64,000 nucleotides of DNA from an uncultured Oscillospiraceae bacterium (GTDB taxonomy: Bacteria > Bacillota > Clostridia > Oscillospirales > Acutalibacteraceae). A program made the position numbers and the translations under genes. This document shows positions 26,301 to 33,722 of this stretch, in pieces (the stretch's first letter is position 1; every line of letters starts with the position of its first letter). The notes beneath the pieces are model-generated. The model was not told the DNA's origin. It made no database searches and worked only from the letters and a program-made list of their open reading frames with translations. The stretch is taken from positions 9,859 through 73,858 of the forward strand of contig USCI01000002.1 in NCBI GenBank assembly GCA_900553255.1. Reading direction: 5' to 3'.

Positions 26301-27635
26301 TCAGCCGCCGGCGGGCGTCAGGGTGACCAACACCCCGTTGCCGGATTCCAGTTCAAGATGATAAAACCCGTTTTCATCCGGGAGGAGCGTGGTGGGCAAA
26401 CCATACGGATAGGCGGTCACGGCCATGTCCCCGGTCAGTGAAAAGCGGACGCTCGCCGGCTTCTCCGTCTCCAGGTCCTCGGCATTGACCACGATCATCG
26501 CGCTGCCGCTGCCGTCCCTTTCCGCAAAGCAGCCGACGAGCAGCGGCGAGGCGGATTCCACCGCTTTCACCGCCGGCAGGCCGCCGTACTGCGGGGCAAA
26601 TTCGAGATAGGACAGTTTCGCGGCGGTATATTTGGCGTCCTTCATGGTGTCCCGCGGCACCAGCGGTTCATTGACCGCAAACGCACCAAGGCTGCGATAC
26701 CGGCACAGCACCTCCGACAGCGCAACCGCCTCGCGGTTGACCGGCTGGGCACGGTAATACAGTGGGGTGGGGCGGCCGTCATGGTCGAGATAGCCGTCCG
26801 CCTCCGGCACGCCGTAGCCCGCCTCATAGGTCCAGTAGAAAAACCACGTTGCACCGAAAGCCATCGCGCAGTACAGCTGGAACCGCAGCGCAGCGGTTTC
26901 CACCGAACGCACATAGCCGGGCACGTTATTCAGACACTGCAGCACGATACACAGCTCCAGCCCGTGCTCCCGGGCCACCTCGCTCAGATCGCTCAGCCCC
27001 TGCATATAGCCGGGCAGGGTGATCTTTTTGCCATCCACCCAGTAAAACGGATAAATGTCCGCCGACAGCACCTCGGTGGGTACCGCCGCCACGAACCGCT
27101 CCAGATGTTCACGGTAGGTCATCGACGCCATATGCTCCCGGTTCCACGCCTCCCGCTGCTCATCGGTCAGGATCCATTCCGGATACCCGGCGAGCTGGTT
27201 GGGAGTGCCATAGTTGGGCAGCAGATTCGTCAGCGCGATATGGTCCGGCAGATGCTCCTTGAAGGCACGGGTGAGCTTTTCGCACTGCGGGAACATGGTG
27301 GCGTGAGGCTCGTCAAACAGCGCACTGCCGAGATAGTTCGGCACATCCGCGAGCCCGTCGGTAAACTCCGCCATCCGCTCCCGGTAGTCCTCCGCCGGTT
27401 CAGCCGGATCCGGCCCGATGCGGTGGAAATACCGCTCGAACAGGATCACCTCGATGCCGTATTTCGCGCACCAGCGCAGCAGGTTGTCCCGCTGTTCCCG
27501 GCTTTCCCACGGGACGAACACCGCGTTCATGCCGGCGTCCGCCATCAGACGGACATCCTCCTCACAGTAGATCGACCGCGTGGAAACATAGCCGCCTATG
27601 CGCAGCTTCCGGGCACGTTTATGCTGTTTTTCCAT
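26301..27635 (-). CDS. Cytoplasmic DEP-type TIM-barrel protein (glycosidase-like)
   Basis: 444 residues, no signal peptide. Divergent member of the family shared with 47989, 49375, 52455 and 57552: NAVFVPWES, LGSALFDEP, LTNLLPNYGTPN, SADIYPFYWVDGK, LELCIVLQCLNN, FGATWFFYWTYEAGYG and a C-terminal beta domain (VRFSLTGDMAVTAYPYG). The paired Asp-Glu-Pro after a beta strand resembles the catalytic pair of glycosidases that use the substrate acetamido group, but the family is not recognised. The ATG at 27635 follows GAGGG by 8 bases. It closes an amino-sugar gene block (GH20, kinase, murQ), so an amino-sugar glycoside is the best guess for its substrate. Confidence 0.7.
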   Translation of the reverse strand: MEKQHKRARKLRIGGYVSTRSIYCEEDVRLMADAGMNAVFVPWESREQRDNLLRWCAKYGIEVILFERYFHRIGPDPAEPAEDYRERMAEFTDGLADVPNYLGSALFDEPHATMFPQCEKLTRAFKEHLPDHIALTNLLPNYGTPNQLAGYPEWILTDEQREAWNREHMASMTYREHLERFVAAVPTEVLSADIYPFYWVDGKKITLPGYMQGLSDLSEVAREHGLELCIVLQCLNNVPGYVRSVETAALRFQLYCAMAFGATWFFYWTYEAGYGVPEADGYLDHDGRPTPLYYRAQPVNREAVALSEVLCRYRSLGAFAVNEPLVPRDTMKDAKYTAAKLSYLEFAPQYGGLPAVKAVESASPLLVGCFAERDGSGSAMIVVNAEDLETEKPASVRFSLTGDMAVTAYPYGLPTTLLPDENGFYHLELESGNGVLVTLTPAGG

Positions 27636-27646
27636 TTCCTCATCCC

Positions 27647-28567
27647 TCACTCTGTTTCTTTTGGCGTTTCCGGCGTCTGCCGGGCGTCGAGCAGCTGTGC
27701 GATATGGCCGCCGTGCTCCGCCAGCTGTGCCTTTGCCTGCTGTGGCGTACAGCCGGTCAGGCAGCAGACCAGCGCGGGTTTTAGCACAAACCCACAGGCC
27801 GCAAGCGTCTGCACCGCCTGCGCCTCTCCGACGCCGGTCAGCTCACACAGGATGCCCACACACCGGCGGCGGCTTTTTTCATTGAAGGCGGTAATCTCCA
27901 CCATGCGGTTGCGGTACACCCGGCCGAGGCGGATCATCACGGCGGTGGACAGCATATTGAGCACCAGCTTGGCCGACGTCCCCGCCTTCATGCGGGTGGA
28001 GCCCTGGATGACCTCCGGCCCGGTGAGCAACACCGCCGCCGTGTCGGTTTCCCGCTCAAGCGGGGTATCCGGGTTATTGCACACGCCGACGGTATACGCG
28101 CCGGCACGCCGGGCCGCGCGCACCGCGGCAAGCACATACGGCGTGGTACCGCTGGCCGCGATGCCGACCACCACATCCTTTTCCCCGATGCCCCTTACCC
28201 GGATCTCCTGTTCGGCGGCAGCGGTATCGTCCTCGTCACCGAGCGCGGCATCCGGGATGGTTTCGTACCCACCGGGGATCACCGCCTGCACCATATCCGG
28301 CGGCACACCGTAGGTACAGGCGCATTCGCTTGCATCCAGCACGCCGATGCGCCCGCTGGTGCCGGCGCCGAAATAGAACATCCGGCCGCCCCGGGCCAGC
28401 CGTTCGGCCGCCGCCTCCACGGCGGGAACCAGCGCTTCCAGGCACTTTTCCGCGGCTTCGGCGACCCGGCGGTCCTCCCGGTTGATTTTCTGCAGGATGG
28501 CCAGCGTGCCGCACCGGTCAATATCCTCGGTGTCCGGGTTGACCTGTTCGGTCAGGGGAAGTGCCAT
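27647..28567 (-). CDS. murQ: N-acetylmuramic acid 6-phosphate etherase
   Basis: 306 residues. MurQ removes the lactyl ether from MurNAc-6-phosphate to give GlcNAc-6-phosphate. The family signatures are complete: FYFGAGTSGRIGVLDASECA (SIS sugar-phosphate loop), GIAASGTTPYVLAA, CNNPDTPL, EVIQGSTRMKAGTSAKLVLN and NEKSRRRCVGIL, with the C-terminal UBA-like helices. The ATG at 28567 follows AGGAGGG. It lies 10 bases after the amino-sugar kinase gene, the order expected for MurNAc salvage. Confidence 0.96.
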   Translation of the reverse strand: MALPLTEQVNPDTEDIDRCGTLAILQKINREDRRVAEAAEKCLEALVPAVEAAAERLARGGRMFYFGAGTSGRIGVLDASECACTYGVPPDMVQAVIPGGYETIPDAALGDEDDTAAAEQEIRVRGIGEKDVVVGIAASGTTPYVLAAVRAARRAGAYTVGVCNNPDTPLERETDTAAVLLTGPEVIQGSTRMKAGTSAKLVLNMLSTAVMIRLGRVYRNRMVEITAFNEKSRRRCVGILCELTGVGEAQAVQTLAACGFVLKPALVCCLTGCTPQQAKAQLAEHGGHIAQLLDARQTPETPKETE

Positions 28568-28577
28568 AAAATCCCTC

Positions 28578-29510
28578 CTACAGCGGAAAATCCATCCCGC
28601 GCAGCCGCTCCTCCGGCACGCCGTCGAGCAGCATCGCCGCAATCACCGCACCGAACACCGGTGCCATCGTCATGCGCACCGGTCGGGTTTCGCTTTTTAC
28701 AAAGCTGCGCAGGCGGCACAGCGCGTCATCGCTTTTCATCAGGATACCGCCGGCCACCACGGTCGGAAACGGCCCGTCAAAATCCTTCGCCGCGGTATCC
28801 AGCCAAAAGGCCAGCTCCCGCATATTCTCGTCCAGAATCGCCGAGGCGGCCGCATCGCCTTCCTGTGCCGCCCGGAACACCAGCGGTGCCAGGGACGCAA
28901 TCCGGCGCTTGCCCTCCCGGTACAGGCCGGGCAGCGCTTCCTCGATGCCGCAGCCGAGCTCCGCTTCCAGCAGCGGCCGCAGAAGGGTCGGCTTCCCGCG
29001 GCCGTCAAACGCGCGCAGCGCCGCCATAACCGCGTCCCGGCCGATATCAAACCCGCCGCCCCTGCCGTCAAACAAAAAGCCCCAGCCGCCGATGCTGTGC
29101 AGCCGCCCGTTTGCCCGGGCGGTACAGGCGCAGCCGGTGCCGGAGATCAGCACGCAGCCATCCGCGCCGTAAAGGCCGCCGGCGAGCAGGCTCTGCCGGT
29201 CGTCGCCTCCCGCGGCAAGCGGCGTGGCCGGCAGGCGGTCCTGCAAAAGCTGACGGCAGGCGGCTGCGATCTTTTGGTCGGAACCGCCCGACAGGCCGGC
29301 AAACGCCGCCGCAACCGGCGGCAGGGCGCCGCCGGTTTGCTGCGCCAGCCCGTCCAGCAGCTCCCCGAGCAGTACGCCATAGGCCGGCACCCCTATATCC
29401 ACCAGGTTGCCGGCCGGACCGAGCGCCCGGGCGGCTACCCGGCCGGTTTCGTCGCACAGCGCGGCGTCGGTTTTGGTACCGCCGCCGTCGATGCCGAGAT
29501 AATATCGCAT
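28578..29510 (-). CDS. BadF/BadG-family N-acetylglucosamine/N-acetylmuramic acid kinase
   Basis: 310 residues, ASKHA ATPase fold: YYLGIDGGGTKTDAALCD (phosphate 1), FAGLSGGSD, LISGTGCACTARANGRLHSIGGWG (phosphate 2 region and sugar-site signature), VVAGGILMKSD. Family members phosphorylate GlcNAc, and the Clostridium MurK type also MurNAc. Placement directly before murQ fits a MurK-like role feeding MurNAc-6-phosphate to MurQ. Confidence 0.9.
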   Translation of the reverse strand: MRYYLGIDGGGTKTDAALCDETGRVAARALGPAGNLVDIGVPAYGVLLGELLDGLAQQTGGALPPVAAAFAGLSGGSDQKIAAACRQLLQDRLPATPLAAGGDDRQSLLAGGLYGADGCVLISGTGCACTARANGRLHSIGGWGFLFDGRGGGFDIGRDAVMAALRAFDGRGKPTLLRPLLEAELGCGIEEALPGLYREGKRRIASLAPLVFRAAQEGDAAASAILDENMRELAFWLDTAAKDFDGPFPTVVAGGILMKSDDALCRLRSFVKSETRPVRMTMAPVFGAVIAAMLLDGVPEERLRGMDFPL

Positions 29511-29523
29511 GTGTATCCGTCCT

Positions 29524-31182
29524 TTACGCCGGGTCTGCCGGCGGCTTCGTCAGCTGCTCCCGCATCCAGCCGAGGCATTCGAGATACACCGCAGCGAGCG
29601 GCGATTCCCGGTGTCCGCCTTCAGCGAACGGCCGCAGCGCCGCCATCGTTTCCTCCAGACGCGGCAGCATCGAAGCGTCCACCTTATCGGGATGCCCCCG
29701 GCGCGCCTTTTCCGCCGGCATATCCCCGTCAAGCGGGAAAAAGCAGCCGCCCAGCGGGGTGAAAATATCCAGACCGGCCGGCACGTCCGGCCCGAGCAGC
29801 AGCCGGGTGAGCTTCTGATGATACGCCTCGTCGTACACCCGGTCGCGGTAATCCCACAGCTTTTCGCCCATCATCGCAATGCCCGAGGGCAGCGACCAGG
29901 CAAAATGCGCCTGACCTTCCCAGGCACACAGGCAGGAGCCCTTGACCCGATACGCATATTCCGGCGGGCAGTCCGGCCGTTTGACCGGATTCCAGTCTGC
30001 GAGCTTTTCGCCGGTCATATACAGGTCGATATAGGTTTCCTCATAAAAGCTGTTGAACAGGTCAAAGCCTTCCTCTGCGAACCGCTTCATGGTGCAGCCC
30101 TCAACCGGACCGCGCCCCGGCGCGGCGGTGCGCCACCAGAAGATCAGCATATCCCGCGGCAGGTCGGGGGAGACCGCGATATCCACGTTGTCGTTGCTGA
30201 GGATCACCCGTTTGCCCATGCGGGCAAGGATGTCGTGGATGCGGCGGACAAAATAGTAAAAATACCCGGTAAAGCCCTTTTCCGAAAAGCCCTCCCGGCG
30301 GGCGAGCGCCTTGCAGCGCGCGCAGTGTTCCCAGTTCGCCCAGTAGCCCAGATCCCAGAACGCCAGCTCGTCGCCGCACAGCTGCATATACCCGCTGTCG
30401 AAAACGGTATATACCTCCTGATAGAGCTTTTCCGCGACGGCATAGGTCTCCTCCGCGCCGACGCACACCGCCCATTTGCTCGGTTTGAAACCGCCCTCGT
30501 CGTCATCCACCTCACAGGCGAGCTGCGGCAGGGAATCGAGCATATGGATCGCATGCCCGGGCAGGTCAAGATCCGGAATCGCTTCGATTCCCCAGAAAGC
30601 CGCGTATTCCACCAGCTCACGCATCTGTGCCTTGGTGTACTGCCGGAATTTGCCGCCGTTGAGCTCCGGCACCGCGTCGGAGTGCATGGCGTAATGCTGG
30701 GTATCGAGCAGGTGGAAGATCGCCTTATTCATTTTGGCGAGCGCCATCTGCCGCAGGGTATCCTTGATGCTCTGCGGCTCATGGTATTTGCGCGCGAGAT
30801 CGATGAGCACGGCGCGGAATTCCGCATCCGGCCAGTCCTCCGCCTCGCAGCAGGGCAGGCCATACGCCTCCCCGCGCTTTTCGATGCCGTTATACAGCGT
30901 AACAGCGGCGTTGCGCGCACCGGCCTCGCTGCCGTAGGCGGCGGTGACGCCCTGCGGCGTAACGGTCAGGCGATACGCCTCCCCACGGAGCAGTGCGTCC
31001 GGCTCAAAGCGCAGCACCGCATCGTCCGGCGATACCGCGGCCGCGATGCCGCTGTCCTGTACGAGAGCGGCGAACACCGCCGCGCCCCGTTCTCCCGCCG
31101 CATCCCCGGCATACATGCGCAGCGCACGGGGCAGCGTGAAGACACCCTCCTTTTGACGCAAAACCTTCGCTTCGATCATCAT
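29524..31182 (-). CDS. GH20 beta-N-acetylhexosaminidase
   Basis: 552 residues, no signal peptide. N-terminal GH20b-like alpha/beta domain (VLRFEPDALLRGEAYRLTV, GSEAGARNAAVTLYNGI) then the GH20 barrel: RAVLIDLARKYHEP, MNKAIFHLLDTQHYAM, IEAIPDLDLPGHA, and MQLCGDELAFWD with the catalytic Asp271-Glu272 pair. It would release terminal beta-GlcNAc or GalNAc from imported oligosaccharides in the cytoplasm. It leads the GH20-kinase-murQ block, 43 bases after the Yip1 gene. Confidence 0.9.
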   Translation of the reverse strand: MMIEAKVLRQKEGVFTLPRALRMYAGDAAGERGAAVFAALVQDSGIAAAVSPDDAVLRFEPDALLRGEAYRLTVTPQGVTAAYGSEAGARNAAVTLYNGIEKRGEAYGLPCCEAEDWPDAEFRAVLIDLARKYHEPQSIKDTLRQMALAKMNKAIFHLLDTQHYAMHSDAVPELNGGKFRQYTKAQMRELVEYAAFWGIEAIPDLDLPGHAIHMLDSLPQLACEVDDDEGGFKPSKWAVCVGAEETYAVAEKLYQEVYTVFDSGYMQLCGDELAFWDLGYWANWEHCARCKALARREGFSEKGFTGYFYYFVRRIHDILARMGKRVILSNDNVDIAVSPDLPRDMLIFWWRTAAPGRGPVEGCTMKRFAEEGFDLFNSFYEETYIDLYMTGEKLADWNPVKRPDCPPEYAYRVKGSCLCAWEGQAHFAWSLPSGIAMMGEKLWDYRDRVYDEAYHQKLTRLLLGPDVPAGLDIFTPLGGCFFPLDGDMPAEKARRGHPDKVDASMLPRLEETMAALRPFAEGGHRESPLAAVYLECLGWMREQLTKPPADPA

Positions 31183-31225
31183 TCGTCACCTGATTTCCCT
31201 TTTATTCGGCCCGCCCTTCCGCCGT

Positions 31226-31843
31226 TTACAAACGGAAGCGGATTTCCGTATACAGATCCTCAAAAAAGCCGATCACCTGCTGGAACAGGCTGAACAGCAG
31301 CACGCACACAAACAGGATGATTACCATGAAGGCCAGGGTCAGCAGGCAGCTCCACAGCACCTTGCCGATGGTGTATTCATGAATCACGCTGAGCGCGCCG
31401 AGCATCAGCAACACGCTGTACAGCATCCCGACCGCCACCACCCAGGTCATAAAGGTGCCCTCATCCTCGAGCAGCAGGTTGCTCATGAGTACCTCCAGGT
31501 AAACGCCGGCCACATACGGGATCAGCGCGACCGCCGAGACCACCCAGATTTCCCGGAACCGCCCCTTGCCGTCGAGCAGGGTGGATACCGCCCAGTTACA
31601 GCCCACCCAAATGACAAACAGCCCGATGGTTTCCAGCAGGATAAACCAGATGTTCATCTCCTGCGGATTGTCCCAGTTGAAGATGAACCCGGTCAGCTGC
31701 TGCTGCGCGACGCGCGCGAAGAAAAACAGCGCGAGGACGATCAGACTCGGCAGCAGCGGGAAAAAACGGCGCTCCCGGTAATCGTCAAAACCGCCCACCG
31801 GATGCACCAGCGGGGCAAACAGCCGCCTGATGTAGGTTTTCAT
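31226..31843 (-). CDS. Yip1-family integral membrane protein (cassette B)
   Basis: 205 residues; paralogue of 10030-10665 with the same charged N-terminus and about five or six membrane helices (PSLIVLALFFFARVAQQQL, FILLETIGLFVIWVGCNWAV, IPYVAGVYLEVLMSNLLLED, WSCLLTLAFMVIILFVCVLL). The ATG at 31843 is preferred to 31855, since the purine-rich ribosome site overlaps the latter. In cassette B it directly follows permease pair 1; in cassette A an NHL gene stands between. Confidence 0.83.
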   Translation of the reverse strand: MKTYIRRLFAPLVHPVGGFDDYRERRFFPLLPSLIVLALFFFARVAQQQLTGFIFNWDNPQEMNIWFILLETIGLFVIWVGCNWAVSTLLDGKGRFREIWVVSAVALIPYVAGVYLEVLMSNLLLEDEGTFMTWVVAVGMLYSVLLMLGALSVIHEYTIGKVLWSCLLTLAFMVIILFVCVLLFSLFQQVIGFFEDLYTEIRFRL

Positions 31844-31879
31844 GCAGGGCCTCATCCTTTCACACGCCGAGGTTTGGCT

Positions 31880-32737
31880 TTATTCCTTGATACCCGCAAA
31901 GGCCATCGTTTTGACCACGTTGCTCTGGGTGATGATGAAAAACACGATCGGGGGGATCAGCAGCAGCAGCGACGCCGCCGTGCCCATGCCGGCGCGCAGG
32001 GTCGCATCCACCGCGATGATTTCACTGATGGCGGTAGGCAGCTGCTTGAGGCTTTCGTCGAAAATCAGGTTGTTCGACGACGCGTTCCAGATGGCCTGGA
32101 AGGTGAAAATCGCGAGGGTCAGCCACGCCGGCTTGGCATTCGGAAACACCAGCTTGAACAGGATCGTCGGCTCGTTCGCCCCGTCGATGCGCGCCGCCTC
32201 GATGATCGAGAAGGGGATCGTCTCCATGAACTGCTTCATCAAAAACAGTCCCATCGACGAGCCGAGCGACGGCAGGATGATCGCCCAGATGGTGTTGAGC
32301 ATACCGAAATTCGCCATGACGATATACTGCGGCACCGCCGTGGCGGTCGCCGGGAAGAGCAGCGAGGTGACGATGATCGCAAAATACGCATTTTTACCCG
32401 GAAAATCGTGCTTGGCGATCGGGTACGCCGCAAGCGAGGCGACAATGATCTGGAAGAAGGTGGTCACCAGCGCGACGAACAGCGAGTTGAATATGTACCG
32501 CGAGAAGGGCACAAGCGAGTTCGCGGCGGTGGAAAACAGGTCGGTGAAGTTATCCAACGTAGGGTTGCGCACAAAAAATTTCGGCGGGAACAAAAAGATT
32601 TCCTCATACGGCTTGAACGCGCTCGAAATGGTATACACGAGCGGCATCGCCATGAACGCACCCATGATGATGAGCACGATATACACCACCACGTTGCCCC
32701 TGCGCGAACGGCTCAGCAGGCTCTTTTTCAGTTTCAT
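31880..32737 (-). CDS. Carbohydrate ABC transporter permease, MalG-type (cassette B, pair 1)
   Basis: 285 residues, six transmembrane segments, EAA loop IEAARIDGANEPTILFKLVFP. Resembles 12316-13233 in N-terminus (PLVYTISSAFKPYEEIFLFPPKFFVRNPTLDNF). Forms a pair with 32771-33685 behind the chimeric binding protein gene. Confidence 0.93.
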   Translation of the reverse strand: MKLKKSLLSRSRRGNVVVYIVLIIMGAFMAMPLVYTISSAFKPYEEIFLFPPKFFVRNPTLDNFTDLFSTAANSLVPFSRYIFNSLFVALVTTFFQIIVASLAAYPIAKHDFPGKNAYFAIIVTSLLFPATATAVPQYIVMANFGMLNTIWAIILPSLGSSMGLFLMKQFMETIPFSIIEAARIDGANEPTILFKLVFPNAKPAWLTLAIFTFQAIWNASSNNLIFDESLKQLPTAISEIIAVDATLRAGMGTAASLLLLIPPIVFFIITQSNVVKTMAFAGIKE

Positions 32738-32770
32738 GCCGTTATCAGCCCCTTTGGTATCGGTTCCGGG

Positions 32771-33685
32771 TCAGTGTCCCACCCTGGAGAGAATCTTATT
32801 GACCCCGCGTTTGGATACATACATCATAAAGAACAGAAAACACGCAATCGCGCAGGCATAGCCCATCTCATACCGCGTAGTGCCGTAGTCGACCATATGG
32901 GTGACGATCGTCTCGCCCGCATACTCGGTACTGGGCTGGCCGGCAAGCGCAATCGATATGCTGCCCACCGTGAAGGAGGACACGATCTGCATCACCGCGC
33001 CGAACATCATCTGCGGCGCCATCTGCGGCAGGGTCACATACCACAGCTCCTGGAACCGGTTGCGCACCCCGTCGATGCTCGCCGCCTCATACAGGGTGGT
33101 GTCCACCCCCTGCAGGCCGGCGATGAACGCCAGGAAACCGGTGCCGAGACTCATCCACAGCTGCACGATGATCAGCGAGGTCATGATATACCGCGTGTCC
33201 AGCAGCCAGGAAACCGGCGTCTGCATGATCCCCAGGTTGATCAGAAAACCGTTGAGCATGCCATACCGGTCCGGGCTGAGGATGAACTGCCAGACGGTGA
33301 ACACGCTGCCCGAAAGCACCGGCGCATAAAACACCAGCGTCGCCACCGCACGCAGTGCAGGCTTGAGCTCATTGATCAGCCATGCGAAGAAAAAGCACAT
33401 GAAATAGCTGATCGGACCGGTCACCAGCGCGAAGATCAGGGTGTTCTTCAGGGCGATGAGAAAAACATCGTCGTCCAGGAACATCCGCATATAGTTCTCC
33501 AGCCCGGTGAACGAGGCATTATGCAGCATATCGTAGTTGGTGAAGCTGAACCAGATGGCGATCGCCACCGGCAGCACGGTAAACAGCACAAACAGAATGG
33601 TGAAGGGCGCCAGCATCAGATAGCTGTATTTCGCCTGCCATATCCGTCTGCCTAGACTTTCCCGGTAAGTTCCCGGCGCCGCCAT
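32771..33685 (-). CDS. Carbohydrate ABC transporter permease, MalF-type (cassette B, pair 1)
   Basis: 304 residues, six transmembrane segments, EAA loop LYEAASIDGVRNRFQELWYV. Very like 13230-14123 in the stretch around DVFLIALKNTLIFALVTGP and RYIMTSLIIVQLWMSLGTGFLAFIAGLQGVD. It follows the CBM-SBP chimera stop by 37 bases. Confidence 0.93.
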   Translation of the reverse strand: MAAPGTYRESLGRRIWQAKYSYLMLAPFTILFVLFTVLPVAIAIWFSFTNYDMLHNASFTGLENYMRMFLDDDVFLIALKNTLIFALVTGPISYFMCFFFAWLINELKPALRAVATLVFYAPVLSGSVFTVWQFILSPDRYGMLNGFLINLGIMQTPVSWLLDTRYIMTSLIIVQLWMSLGTGFLAFIAGLQGVDTTLYEAASIDGVRNRFQELWYVTLPQMAPQMMFGAVMQIVSSFTVGSISIALAGQPSTEYAGETIVTHMVDYGTTRYEMGYACAIACFLFFMMYVSKRGVNKILSRVGH

Positions 33686-33722
33686 GCGTCATCCGCCCCT
33701 TTTCTTACTACTTGAATCCGCC

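Noticed and set aside
26059..26441. Plus-strand open frames over the cassette B terminators
   Set aside because: They read through two perfect terminator hairpins and lack ribosome sites.
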